From: Basidiobolus meristosporus CBS 931.73
Taxonomy: Eukaryota; Basidiobolomycota; Basidiobolomycetes; Basidiobolales; Basidiobolaceae
Reading direction: 5' to 3'
Length of the DNA: 64,000 nucleotides
Assembly: GCA_002104905.1 (NCBI GenBank)
Contig: MCFE01000173.1
Span: 1-64,000 of the forward strand
In this document: positions 34,610 through 46,206 of the stretch, piece after piece
Layout of the letters: each line of letters opens with the position of its first letter
How positions within the stretch are numbered: the stretch's first letter is position 1
Notes under the pieces: model-generated
Told to the model about the DNA's origin: nothing
The model's input: the letters and a program-made list of their open reading frames with translations, nothing else
Database searches by the model: none
Program-made: the position numbers and the translations under genes

Positions 34610-35692
34610 GTTGTGTTGTATTATGATTAGTTTGGGGCTTGTTCAACAATGCAGAGGCTAATCAACAATATACAGCAACTTCCAGTATGCCAATACTGAA
34701 ATAGTTTATAGGGAGTCTGATATACCAATAGAAGATATAACTTTCACTAATTTCCTCAACATTAGGCTCAAAATATACTGTAGGCAGTGTTTCTCACTTC
34801 TACAGCAGTGTTCTGACCTTCTGTCAACTAATGGGCTTATTTACTTTTATAATAACTTTTCCTTACTTGGAAGTCACTTTCCTTTCTGAGAAAATATTTC
34901 CTAATATGAAAATTCTGACTACCTTTTAACCTAAAGGGGCTTCTTTAGAGTAAAGGGGTTTCTTAAAGGGGTCTCTAAAGGGGTGTCTTTAGAGTGAGGG
35001 GGTTTCTTAGAGTGGACTTTTCTGACAGAAAAGTGGTAGTTTCTTGTAGAACTTAGATTGGATTCTTGTGAACTTTGCAGTCTCTTTACTGATGTAGTAC
35101 CAATCAAAGTCAGAATACTCAACAGTGCAAGTGATGCAGGGGAAGTCTTATAACCTTTAAACCTGCAATTGTAGTGTGGAGATTCTGAAAAGAGAGGCTC
35201 TCCCTTTATTTTTCAGCTGGGGAAGTAATATATATGATAATTCTGAAGGATCAAGGTTTTTGGGCAATTGCGCAAGCAATACACGTGATACAAGGCTAAA
35301 ATTTGGCAGTGGTGCAGATTGGAAATAGGCGCAGCACCTGTAAATATTTCACGTGATTTGATTGGCTGGTTCAAAAGTTCCATGTGATCAAAGTCACCAT
35401 AGTAATCCTAGCAATAAGGCATAGTATATATAATAATTGAACTCTTTTGGTCATAACTCCTTAAGTACTGCTTCCAATGAGCTGTAATTTGAAACATGTG
35501 TTGGCTACTATGTGTTCTGTATGACATAATATTCTTGGGTGGATTGTTTGTCAGGGTCTGGAGCATTTGTTCTTCAAAGTTGGAAATTCTTGATCATTCA
35601 CTTGTGTGTTACAATAGCAAAAGCAAAATAAAGAAATGAGTACAATATTGGTTTAGAGATATTGTAGTAGTGGAATACTATCCATTACCACA
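34610..35692 (-). repeat. Solo LTR of the plus-strand Gypsy family (reverse orientation)
   Basis: About 1,083 bases, the reverse complement of the LTR type at 40,209-41,446. It is flanked by a perfect GAGCT duplication (34,605-34,609 and 35,693-35,697), so it is a solo LTR. It lies inside reverse-transcriptase sequence of the minus-strand Gypsy element. It includes the CTTTAGA-rich palindromic tract (about 34,925-35,015). Confidence 0.85.
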
Positions 35693-35953
35693 GAGCTCCC
35701 TGAAACATCCATTGCATATTATTCCAAGTAAAGGCAGTCTTATGCTGATGATCAGGATGTATCTAGAATTAGTGATATGACACTTTTGGACTATTCCATC
35801 AACTAAGCGCTGACAAGAAAGTGGAATTAGGTATTGCCTCCTGCATGTCAATATACCAGGTGGGGTTTCTAGTGTTAAAATGGATTCTGGAATAGTGCAG
35901 TAAATGTTCTTGGGAATGGCTTGCTTTCCTTCAATGGCAGGCTGAATTTCCAA
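35693..35953 (-). pseudogene. Gypsy reverse transcriptase N-terminal fragment, copy A
   Basis: The minus strand reads RRQYLIPLSCQRLVDGIVQK, then LPLLGIICN, which matches the start of Gypsy reverse transcriptase (RQYPIP...VDEIVQKW...NLPLL). Continuity with 34,608 is broken only by the solo LTR. Confidence 0.65.
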
Positions 35954-35999
35954 ATCAACTGATTGAGAATATGCTTGAAAGCTGGGGTGGACTCCTCTG

Positions 36000-36860
36000 C
36001 TTCTGGATGGGTGAGATAATCTCTGGACTCTGCTCCATTATGGGTGGTTGAGATTTAGTGATTCCAGGATAGGAAACTGGTAGTCCGCCTATGTGAAATA
36101 TGAGCATCATTTTGATCAGTGATTCTACATCCAGAATTGTCATAGCTGAAACTGAGTCCTTCTGCTGTGGCCTTGCTCACAGAGAGTGGGTTCTTAGCTA
36201 TTTCTGGTAGATAGAGTTCTTTGTTAAAGGCCAGTCAATGGCTTTGTGGACTGCATTTAAGGTTTACTTTGATAGTTCCATCTCCCTCTGCATCAAGTGT
36301 TCTGTTGTCACCCATAAAACCTTCTTAATTGGATTTTGGGATATTGTGTAAAGAGTTCTTTTTGGTGTGTAAAGTGCCAAGATGCTCCAGAGTCCGTATA
36401 ACATGTTTGAGAATCCTTGCTTATGGTCATATTGAGTGCAGATATGAATAGTCTACCTTCAGCTGTAGCAGTATTTCCATATTTAGGCTTTTCTGCTGAC
36501 TATATCTCTTTTAGAAGCACCAAACTGATGTCTGTCCTTTCAATTTGTAATAGTCAGAAAACAGATTGCTATAGCCTATGAAAGGTTGTGGGTATCTCCT
36601 AAGTCAGTTATAACTGCTTACTAAAGCATCTACTTCTTCCTTTTTATTGGCACTTGATTTTCTTAATTCTTCATCCAGGAGCCTTCCATATTCATAATTT
36701 AAGGTAAAATCTTCAGTTCTGGACTCTAGGGCCAATACATAGCCCTAAAGCTTGTCTGTCAAGCTATGCAGGATTGTTACTATCACATCCTCATCAGTAG
36801 CTGATACATCCACAAATTCCAACTCATCCACCAGCAGGGTAATTCAGTTAATTAGATTTT
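36000..36860 (-). pseudogene. Copia gag-protease fragment
   Basis: The minus strand shows SATDEDVIVTILHSLTDK, then ALESRTEDFTLNYE and GRLLDEELRKSS, the C-terminal half of a Copia gag (about 36,640-36,860). Further down come GDNRTLDAEGDGTIKVNL and LYLPEIAKNPLSVSK, the region after the protease active site. Stops are frequent. It is related to the plus-strand fragment at 20,290. Confidence 0.65.
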
Positions 36861-36861
36861 C

Positions 36862-39800
36862 CATTTCTTCTCCAGGCAGCATCTTTGTAGTGCAGGATTT
36901 TTGTTGAAAATACATTTACTCAGCAGCTGAACATGACTGGTAGGTGTATTCATCCTGGGATACAACTCACCATGTACATGGTATAAATAGACAACTGTCA
37001 TGCGGCTGGCAACATGTGACCCAGAGACTATTATGATACCAGCATGTGTTAACACTTGCATTACATTCACATCAGACAATGAGACCATTGCAAAGTGTGC
37101 AACTTGTCAGGAAGCCACTACCATTGGGGGAAAACATCATTCTTACTCCAGCTATATTCTGGTAATACCCCATTGTTGTGGGGTCACAGTGATACCCTCT
37201 GACAGATGTGCTCATTCCCATATTTTCTACTACCCTTGTATTAGGTTTATCCCATTTGTCTTACTTGATCAGTACCATCCCATAAGCCAGCTGACTATCA
37301 GACTAGCTTACCTTATTGCATAAGTCATTCCTCTCTTTGTGTAAGATTACTTGATCTAAGTGCTTCTATATTGGGCAGGTACCTGTGCCAATACCTGCAA
37401 CACATGACCAAGCTGTGTCACCATCCCTACTATTTTTGTATCATATATGGTATCCATTTGTTACACAGGTTTCAGAATACCAATCCCTGATTGGTAGGGT
37501 TTGCTGTGCCTCTTAGAACCTTCTGGCAGCTACTTAGAGCATCCTAAGCTCATTTTAATGTCATCAAGATTTTTATTTAACCACCATAACCTTCTAGAAT
37601 ACCTTGATTAGTAATCACTTTGCCAGTGAGAAAAGTATACAAGGGGGGCCATTCCTCAACACTAAGTCATGATCCCTTTTTCAATATACCAGCTTGTTGA
37701 TCAGTGTGATCACTGCTACATGCTTTTACCTGAACTTTCAGTCCCAGACCACAGGACACTCCCAGGAAACTGTGCTGACAGCCAACTGATCTTGGAGGTA
37801 CTACTTGTGGGGAACACTCACAGTAGGTATTGTTGATTATATTTGATTCTTTCCCAAGCTTGTTCTTGTACAGGTAGAGATAATTCTCTGTCTTTGTAAA
37901 TAATGACCACAGCTGTATTTTATCAAGTCCCTGCTGGTGGAGCTTACAGTTGCTTTAACTTTGGATGCTTTAGTGCATTGTCATCTCAAAGGACACTGAA
38001 ATCAGCACATACTTTTGTCAAGACGCCAAGTAAGTTGGGCATTGTAGCTCAGTAGTTTTCTCTTGACAAGCTTGTGGCTTTATTTCTCATCACATTGGAT
38101 TAGAGACAGAACCCAAGTATTCCTTGCCAGAGGTTATTGCACCTAGTGAACACCCCACACACAAAATACTTGAAAAGTGTTGGACACATTTCTCCTTTGG
38201 ACTTATACACCACCACAACATATCTCTTCCTTGGACCTATACATTACTGCACAGCCTAAAGAAGCTCATGCAGTCCAACAAATATTGTGAAGTTATAAAG
38301 TGTTGCACTCAGTATTGATCAAGTGTAAGCATATCCAGTATATTCAATGGCCAATATTGTTAATCAGCCAAGAAGCAAGGGCAACTTTGAAGGTATATAT
38401 GACCATGCCTTTTCCGTGGCACTTGGTAGATTCTCATTAAACAAGTACTCTATCCGCAAATCCTGCTGGCCGCTGATTCTCATTAATCTGAATCTGCTGC
38501 CTATCTTGAAGTATCTGTGCAGAAATCTGATGGTAGTCTTACTGGTATTTGGGACTAAATCCCTGTCCAACCTAGATGGTTACCTGCATACATTGCTGGA
38601 TGAATTTTGTATGCTTTCCAGTGGGACAACAGTAAATAGCCATCATGTTAAAGCACAAATTATTATCTGCATTGGAGATACCCTAGCCATCAGCAAAATA
38701 GCCTGCTTTTCTGGGGACAATGGACAGTATTACTGTCTAATGTGTGAGATACAGGGGACTTACTCCATAGCTCACACATATTATTATTACCCAAAAACCA
38801 ACCCTAAGAACATCATCCTTTGGCAGAGAGGACAAACAGAAGTCAGCATGCAATTGCAGCAAAGTTGGAAAGCTATAAGCCATTGGATGGAATATGGAAT
38901 TAATTAGAAACCAGATATACTTAAGATAGAGGGTACCTGCTGGAGCAAAAGCTTTCCACTAGATGCAATGCATTTGCTTTTCTACAATATCCCTATACTG
39001 ATGACCAAGTTGTATACAGCGTATTTCAAGCTAAATGAGCCCTCTGAAATACCAGAGAACTTCGAAACAACTGGCAAGATATTACAGCATATCTGCTACA
39101 CTAAGTAGTTATTGTGAACTTCCATCCACATTCATATGCATATGCAACAATACAAGTGCCATTACTGGATGAACAGGATATGTATTTACTCAAGTGGCCT
39201 TCTGAAGTTATTTCTACTAAGAGTACATTGGAAGCATTGGGATATATATGTGAACATTGTAGGAATATCTTTCCAGAAGCAGATCACCAATGCCAACTGC
39301 ACACATCTACAGCTTTTGTGCCAAGAGTTTGTGGTGGGATTAGAGCACCTATACTTTAAGCATGAAGCTGAGCACATTCATCTCTGCCACTACTGTATCC
39401 ATTTGCTACTCCATCTTGTTTGGTGTGTTGAGATTATTGAACCTTGCTTCACCTTTAGGGGGTTTCCTATGGAGTGGATGTGTGGGGAGATTGGAGGACA
39501 AGTTAAGTTGCTGGTATTACCATTTCACTATCTCATCAAGAATATTACCTTCAAGTCCATCAAGGATGTTATAAGCTTGCACATAGAAAACTGCAACAAA
39601 GAATTAGAAAATACTCAGGACATATGTGCACATGGAGACACCCATGCCTATGGCATTAGGATGCTATGTAGCCCCAATGCACAGGTAATCAGTTGAGTTA
39701 TGCAAAGTTGGGTTGGGTGCAATATGCAGTTAATTTTCATTAGGAAAACTCTGCCAAAGTATGCTTGGTTTCTCTTGGTCACAAGCCAATTTCTACACTC

Positions 39801-40190
39801 TGTAATACAGAACTCACACAAACAAGCACTAGAGTGCACTTATAAGGAGGACTAAATATCCAGCAGGGAAAAAGAATATATTGGCGGCATACCGAAAAGT
39901 TCTTTGCAGATATTTAGGAGGTATTGATGGCAGTAGTGATGGCAACCAAGCATATGTTTGCAGGTTGTGTATATTATTGGCAATACAACATATACGGCAA
40001 CTTTGCAAGTAGAACACTTAAAAACCGTAAAGTTGAGGTGATAGAAGTATGTCAATTGTGGCAGGTGTGTGCATTTGTAGAGGTTAGTTAGCAGGACACC
40101 ATAGTATTCTTTGATTCAAGCTATATATTGAATACCCAAGATAGTAGTGGGTAAGCAAACATAGAGGGGTGATTCTATAGTAGAGTATAT
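36862..40190 (+). mobile_element. Plavaka-like element, copy 3 (decayed, ends missing)
   Basis: Diverged relative of Plavaka-1 covering the transposase from the MRLATCDPETIMIPACVNTC region (37,000) to the C-terminal SPNAQVIS (39,694) and the tail beyond. Recognisable blocks: SLNKYSIRKSCWPL (38,440), IICIGDTLAISKIACFSGDN (38,660), and CHYCIHLLLHL with FTFRGFPMEWMCGEI (39,390-39,490). It is split by an LTR (37,174-38,220) and by many stops and shifts (for example TAG at 38,906). No terminal CCCTA repeat is left on either side. Confidence 0.75.
37174..38220 (-). repeat. LTR inserted in Plavaka copy 3
   Basis: An insertion relative to Plavaka-1, with ends TGTTGTGG...CCACAACA, about 1,047 bases. 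In reverse complement it resembles the LTR at 33,131 (TGTGGTGGTGTA start; shared tract with 'ccacatatggtattg'). About 28 further bases before the Plavaka sequence resumes at 38,249 are unexplained, so the right end is not certain. Confidence 0.5.
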
Positions 40191-40208
40191 GAGGTGAACA
40201 TGGGTAGG

Positions 40209-41446
40209 TGTTGTAATGGAAAGTATTCATTACTACATATCTCAAATCCAATATTGCACTCATTAATATATTTTGCTTTTTGCTATTGTAACACACAAGT
40301 GAAAGATCAAGAATTTCCAACCTTGAAGGACAAATGCTCTATACCCTGACAGGAAATCCACTAAGAAATATTATGTCATGTAGCACACTCAGTAGCCAAC
40401 ACATGTTTCAAATTACAGCTTATTTGAAGCAGTGCTCAAGGAGTTATGATCAATAGAGTCCAATTATCGTATATACTAGGCCTTTAATGCTAGAATTACT
40501 ATGGTGACTTTGATTGCATATAACTTTTGAACCAGCAAATGAAACCACATGATATTTTCACAGGTGCTGTGCCCATGTTCAATCTATACCAATGCAAAGT
40601 TTTAGCGTTGTATCACAGGTATTGTTTGCCCATTGCTCAAAAACTTTGATCCTTCAGAGTTTTCATATTTATGAATTCCCCAGCTGAAAAATTAAGCAGA
40701 GCCTCACTTTCCAGAATCTTCACACTACAATTACAAGCTTAAAGGCTATAAGACTTCCCCTCCATCACTTACACTGTTGAGTATTCTGACTTTGGTTGGA
40801 ACTACATCGGTGAGGAGACTGCAAAGTACACAAGAATTCAATCAAAGTCCTACAAGAAAATTATCAATTTTCTGTTGGAAAAGTCTCCTTTAAGAAGCCC
40901 CTTTATCTAAAGACACCTCTTTAGACACCCCTTTAGTCTAAAGACCCCTTTAGAGACCACTTTAAGAAACCTCTTTACTCTAAAGAAGCCCCTTAAGGCA
41001 CCTGTTCAGTGTAAAGTACACTTTGGAGAGCACTACAAGGAGCCCCTTTACTCTAAAGACACCACTTTAGACACCAGTTCAGATCTGAAGACCCCTTCAG
41101 AGACTTCTACAACATACCCCTTTAGGTTGAAGGGGCCTCCAAGCTTCTTTATTAGGAAACATTGTCTCAGAAAGCAAAGTGACTTCCAAATAACAAAAAT
41201 TTACAATAAGAGTAAATAAGCTCAATAGCCAACAGAAGATCAGAACACTGCTGCAGAAGTGTGAGTCACTTTCTATAGTATATTCAAGCCTAAGATTGAA
41301 AATATTAGTGGAAGTTATATCTTCTATTGGTATATTGAACTCCCAATAAACAATTTCAGTATTAGCACACTGGAAGTTGTTGTATATTGTTGATTAGCCT
41401 TTGCATTGTAGACCAAGCCGCTAACTAATCATAATACAATACAACA
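40209..41446 (+). repeat. Left LTR of the plus-strand Gypsy element
   Basis: TGTTGTAATGG...AATACAACA, about 1,238 bases. It carries an AT-rich promoter part and, from about 40,880 to 41,150, an array of CTTTAGA / TCTAAAG palindromic units. The sequence just inside reads AGAATTTGGTGGAGGACC, a candidate primer-binding site. Relatives: 45,269-45,852, 51,215-52,278 and, reversed, 34,610-35,692. Confidence 0.8.
40880..41150. repeat. CTTTAGA/TCTAAAG palindromic array inside the LTR
   Basis: A degenerate tandem tract built from ACCCCTTTAGTCTAAAG-like units, where CTTTAGA and TCTAAAG alternate and form many overlapping palindromes. Shorter versions occur in the other LTR copies (about 34,925-35,015 reversed, 51,885-51,965), so unit number varies among copies. 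It could fold, or bind a dimeric factor; neither is shown. Confidence 0.7.
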
Positions 41447-41513
41447 AGAATTTGGTGGAGGACCTGGGTAGTTTGAACCTTTCACTATACATGTATCAAG
41501 AAATGTTACAAGA

Positions 41514-42034
41514 ATGACAAATACACCACTCCCAGAGTTAATATCCACTTTTAAAGGTGCCATTCCAGTAATGTTCCTAGGAGAGAATGTTACTGAGCTT
41601 CTAGAAGAGTTTAACAATATAGTTGCAGCATTTAAGCTATCATACAAGAACAAGAGCCAGTGGTTTCCCTTTCTCTGTGAAATGAAGTGTCAAGATTCTT
41701 ACAAGGTTTGGATCCATATGAGATATCTGTTGGCACTAACAATAACTGGTACACTGCTCAACAAGCTATTTTAGCTGGGTACCAAAAGTAAGTACAGTTT
41801 GTGACACTAAATGAGCTAGAAGTGACTTACAACAAGACCCAACCCTTGCATAAGTACATTCAAAAGTTTGAGTCAAAAGCAAGGCATGTTGAAGCTGCTA
41901 TTGGAATTCCAGGATTTTATAAAGGAAACTATTTTCGGATGAATATGCCTCCTGAGATATGTAACGCCATTAGCCACCAAGGTCAGGCTACAAGCTCCTA
42001 CAACAATGTTGAACAAATGGTGTTAAGCTACTAA
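41514..42034 (+). pseudogene. Gypsy gag
   Basis: Frames 41,514-41,774 and 41,801-42,034 (one shift). The first reads FKGAIPVMFLGENVTELLEEFNNIVAAF and on to CEMKCQDSYKVWIHMRYL; the second reads LHKYIQKFESKARHVEAA and MPPEICNAI. This is the gag capsid plan of fungal Gypsy elements. No zinc knuckle is seen downstream. Confidence 0.65.
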
Positions 42035-42519
42035 TCAGGGAGACAAGTCATGCATTCCATTAATATTCAAATGAAGATTTCCACTCCAGCTAAAAAATTT
42101 GTCATTGTACGTATAATCCACAAAGTATGTCTCTACAGATGATAATCCTAAAAAAGTGTGTACCAACCAAAGATATAGCCAGTTATTGACATACTGGTAC
42201 AGCCAGAAGCATCAAAAATCCAAAAACAATACTTGCAATATCAATCTAAATATAACACTACTGCAATGACACAGAAAGTTATCAATAAATTCTGGAAATC
42301 TCCAATTCCACAACTTACAAATCTAGAAATATTCACCGTATCAGCAATCTCAATCAGTACTGCCCAAAGTAGTTAAACCTATGAGCAAAGATATCCTAAT
42401 ACACTATTGAGAACAATCATCAACTACATCATCAAGTGAACCGCTACAATTTGAAGTTGAAAAAGCTTTTTACTCCATCACAACAGAGTGCTAAGCTGCT
42501 AGAATCAGCAATGTTGAAG

Positions 42520-42761
42520 TAGAATGTTTCTTTGATTCTGGGTCAGAAATCAATGCCATCACTGTTATGACTTTTGAAAAAATCAAATTGCCATTGACAG
42601 AAATTAATTGGAAAAGGAGAACTGCTACTGGTGTAACAGGGAAGATGCTTGGACTTTATCACTCTGTACCAGTTGAGGTTGGAGGAATCAGCATTACCTC
42701 TCCCTTTTTCATTGTTGCTAATGGACCAACCTTTGAGATATTGATGGGACAACCATATTAG
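42520..42761 (+). pseudogene. Gypsy aspartic protease
   Basis: FFDSGSEINAIT contains the DSG active-site motif; further on are GISITSPFFIVANGP and EILMGQPY, the usual end of a retropepsin domain. About 80 codons, open. Confidence 0.75.
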
Positions 42762-43113
42762 AGAAAATCTCTTTTACAAGCTGATAATAGATCTGATGGA
42801 AGCTTATGGGAGACAATCATATCTGACATTCAAAAAGGAAGGGCAACCTTTGTACAGCAGTAGAAAATAATCCAAGAAATGCAGACTCAATTCCAGTACA
42901 AAATATTCAGGCTCATAAGGAATTTTGATTTATGATCAAAACTTCATTCTGTTAATAACAAGTAAGACAAATACCAAGCATAAGCCTGTTGCATTGAAAG
43001 CAAAGCCATTATCTATTGGAGTCTCACCATTGCCCACAACAATCCCCAAATGGTGTGCTTGCACAAATATGAAAAAATCAGACCCACAGAAGAGAAGCTC
43101 CTGGAGTTAGCTA

Positions 43114-43860
43114 TTGGGACTACTCTTACCACTGAAGAGAAAAGCTACCTTTTTGACTATGCTGCAATGCTGTGACAATGTCTTTGCATTTAAAAATGCA
43201 CAAAGAGGATGCTTATTCACAGATCTATTTCCAATGGTTAAGATCCATACAATTGAACATACACCATGCACACTAATATCATATCCTATTCCCTCAAGAG
43301 TACTGAGCAAAGTAACCGAAATGCCACAATCACAATTTCAAGGTAATGTCATTGAATTTAGTTACAAACCATATTCTAATCTCTGGCTCACACAATTGAA
43401 GAAAAATAGAAGTCTATGGCTTGTTCAAGACATACAGCAGTTGAATAGGGTCACCATTAAAGATGCTATGCAACCACCTATACAACATGAATATATGGGG
43501 TCATTTACTAGGTATCCTCCAATTGCAAAATGGAATCTTTATTCAGGATATGAACAAATACTTCTGGATGCTGACTTAAGAGACTTCACTGCTCTGGATA
43601 CATCAATAGGACTTATAAGAATGACAAGAATTCCTCAAGGATGGACTTAATCTGTGCAACATTATCAGCATGCAATGATTTGGGTCTTGGATGACTGTTT
43701 CCCTAAGATATGTTGGTCATTTTTTGATGACATTGCAGTCAAGAATAAGTCCAGTGAAAAAGATACATCACATGCCTTGCTCCAAGTAAGAAGATATGCT
43801 TATGATGATATATGCACTGTTGAAAAGGTTATGTAGAAACTTCAAACTTCTAGTCTGACT
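43114..43860 (+). pseudogene. Gypsy reverse transcriptase
   Basis: LWLVQDIQQLNRVTIKDAM, then KWNLYSGYEQILLDADLRDF (catalytic Asp in the D-hole block), then IGLIRMTRIPQGWT, then SFFDDIAVKN holding the YxDD-type box as FFDD. A stop at 43,648 and several weak positions break the frame. Related in plan to Ty3-type polymerases that use PQG in place of PFG. Confidence 0.75.
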
Positions 43861-44129
43861 GTATCTGGAGCCAAGTGCAAGTTTGGCTACTACAAAGCAA
43901 TCATTCTTGGTGAGCTTGTACTGAAAAAGAGAGAATGCCTAATCCTGCAAAATGTTCATTGGCACTAAATTGGAGGACACCAAGCAATATTTATCAAGTC
44001 AGACAACTATTGGGACTTACTTGTCAATTTGGAATCTGAATCAAGAACTATGCACAAATTGCTAAGCCACTGACTCAACTATTACAGAAAAACCAGAAAT
44101 TTAAGTGGCATGAAGAGCAGGCAACTGCT

Positions 44130-44981
44130 ATGTCAACATTACTTGAGTCATTATCACAGCCACCTGTCTTAGCAACTATAGACTACAGTATTATGGATTC
44201 ACAACCCATCATTGTATCAGTGGATAGGTCTGGAATTGGGGCCGGAGGAATCATGATTAAAGTCTCAAAAAATCATCATCAACAACCTTGCAAACATCTC
44301 AGTAGACTTTTCAAAGAATACAAGATCCACTATCCATCTATCAATAAAGAAGCACTAGGAGTACTCCATGTACTCAAAAAGCTAAAGCCATTCTTATTAG
44401 GAGTACACTTCATGCTAGAGGTTGATGTCAAGCCATTATTAGGGATGCTGAATCAGTAAGAGCTTTTGTCTGATCCTGTTCTAGCACAGTTGATGTATAT
44501 ATCCATATATTTGACTTTATGCTGCAACACATACCAGGATCCAATCACAAAGAGCCTTATGCGTTATCTAAAAAGCAACCAAATTCACTGTACTCAACTG
44601 ATAATGATGAGATTGAGGAATATCTTGAAAACACAAGCCTTGATTTCTCACAGACATATAATACAAAGTAATTATCAGCAATTCAAGGAATTTCTTACAT
44701 CACGCAAAGTTCCTGCCAATATTCCTACAAATCAACACAAAAATTTCAAGAAGAAGGCTTTGAGGTATATACTGCATGATGGCACACTTTTCAGAAAAGC
44801 AAACATGGAGTTCCTTAACAGTACATACATAATAAGCATTATCAAGAGAAGATCATTCAAGAATAGTATGAATCTGAAACAGGAGATTGTTAGGGAATTA
44901 TATCAACATATGCAAAATCCCCTTATAGTATTTTTGGCCAATGCTATACACCAACACAAAAGAATATGTGAAATCATATAG
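44130..44981 (+). pseudogene. Gypsy RNase H and integrase N-terminal part
   Basis: 44,130-44,459 reads IIVSVDRSGIGAGGIMIK, SRLFKEYKIHYPSINKEALGVLHVLK and FMLEVDVKPLLGML, an RNase H domain with Asp, Glu and Asp positions. 44,466-44,981 reads a linker and a DGTLFRKANME block leading toward the integrase zinc region. The DDE core is absent. The C-terminal remnant (PYKIIHANKKGS, KLDGTPLSLAQPGNRFKKFH) lies near 45,110-45,225. Confidence 0.7.
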
Positions 44982-45268
44982 ACATATAGGGTAAGTGGTA
45001 TTTTGATGTTCAAAAGTACCTAAAAAAACTTCACTTAAAGTAAGTGGATTGATACTGTACAATATAACAAGCTAAAGAAACAAGGTATCTAAACTGGATA
45101 TGCAATGGCAAAGTCCCTATAAGATCATACATGCAAACAAAAAAGGATCTTGAAAATTAGCAAAACTTGATGGTACACCACTTTCACTGGCACAACCTGG
45201 TAACAGATTTAAGAAGTTCCATATCAGAAGTATTAGTGAGGGCCTCATTTCTCAAAGTTAAGGGATAC

Positions 45269-45852
45269 ATGCGGTAATGGAAAGTACTCCATTACTACAA
45301 TTTCTCAAAACTAATATGGCACTAATTTCTTTATATTGCTTTTGTTATTGTAGTTCACAAATGAAGGATCAAGAAACTCCAAGTCTGAAGAGCAAAAGCT
45401 CAGGACCCTGACAAGCCATCCACCCAAGAATACTATGTCCTGCAGAATGTACAGTAATCAACACATGCTTGAGATTACAGCTCATTTGAAGCAGTACATA
45501 AGGAATTATGATTAAAGAGTCCAATTGCCATATATACTAGGCCTCTGTTGCTGGAATTACTATGGAGACCTTGATTGTGTGTAACTTTGAAACTAGCTAA
45601 TCAAATCATGTGAGAATCTCACAGATGCTGCGCCTAAGTCAGATCTGTGCCACTGCAAGATTTTGTCTTGCATCACATATACTGCTTGGGCAATTGTCCA
45701 AAAACTGATCCTTAAGAATTGTCATGTATATGTCTTCCCCAGCTGAAAAATGAAGGAGAGTCTCCCTTTCCAGAATCTCCACACTACAATTACAAATTCA
45801 AAGGTTACAAGGCTTTCCCTGCATCACTTGTGCTGTTGGGTACTCTGACATA
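45269..45852 (+). repeat. Right LTR of the plus-strand Gypsy element (truncated)
   Basis: Starts TGCGGTAATGGAAAGTACTCC and follows the left LTR to about position 584, then changes at 45,852 into sequence rich in GTGCCA motifs that ends with the Harbinger-type terminal repeat at 46,206. The rest of the LTR, including the palindromic array, is lost. Confidence 0.7.
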
Positions 45853-46206
45853 TAAAGCACTTACAGTGCCAGATAGTACCAGTGGACCAAGATAGTGCCA
45901 TTCATTTTTGTGACATGATATAAGCTACAAGAGCTAGATTTAGAGTGCCATGGGTATTGAGTATCAGATGCATGTCTTCAATTCTTCTGTGCTCTCACAC
46001 ATCCTGAACAATGCTGATCCAAAAAAAGGTCAAAAAATGGATTTTCTCCAGCTCAAAGAGTGAAACACAGGGGCTGCCCAGCATCTTCATGCAGAGCAGT
46101 GTTTCACACCATGTGGCCAAGTATAGGCTCACTTGGCCTCCTTGGCACACTATGACATCATTTGTCACTGATGGCTTAATGTGGCACTATTTGACAGAAC
46201 AAGTCT
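45853..46206. mobile_element. Non-autonomous Harbinger-type fragment (right end)
   Basis: About 350 bases ending GTGGCACTATTTGACAGAACAAGTCT, the same right end as Harbinger copy 1 (GTGGCACTATCCAACGGAACAAGTCT), with repeated GTGCCA near its left side. No AGACTTGTTC left end is found before it. Probably a MITE that lost its left end. Confidence 0.5.

Larger units (their letters stand above)
26999..35953 (-). mobile_element. Ty3/Gypsy retrotransposon, minus strand, copy A (nested insertions)
   Basis: A Gypsy element read right to left. Its left-hand (3') LTR starts at 26,999 and resumes at about 30,793-31,350 after an inserted 350-base LTR that is itself split by a Harbinger element. Broken pol follows from about 31,400 to 35,953. 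Three solo LTRs sit inside it (33,131-33,949; 33,986-34,335; 34,610-35,692). The relative at 52,496-59,895 shows the unbroken order. Relative to that copy, about 270 bases of RNase H are missing at 32,881. The right-hand boundary is unclear because Copia sequence starts near 36,000. Confidence 0.7.
40209..45852 (+). mobile_element. Ty3/Gypsy retrotransposon, plus strand
   Basis: Left LTR 40,209-41,446, then gag, protease, reverse transcriptase, RNase H and the C-terminal end of integrase in the right order, then a right LTR cut short (about 45,269-45,852). The catalytic core of integrase is missing: coding sequence jumps from the region before the core (44,981) to the GPY-like end (about 45,110). 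Many stops; not active. Confidence 0.85.
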
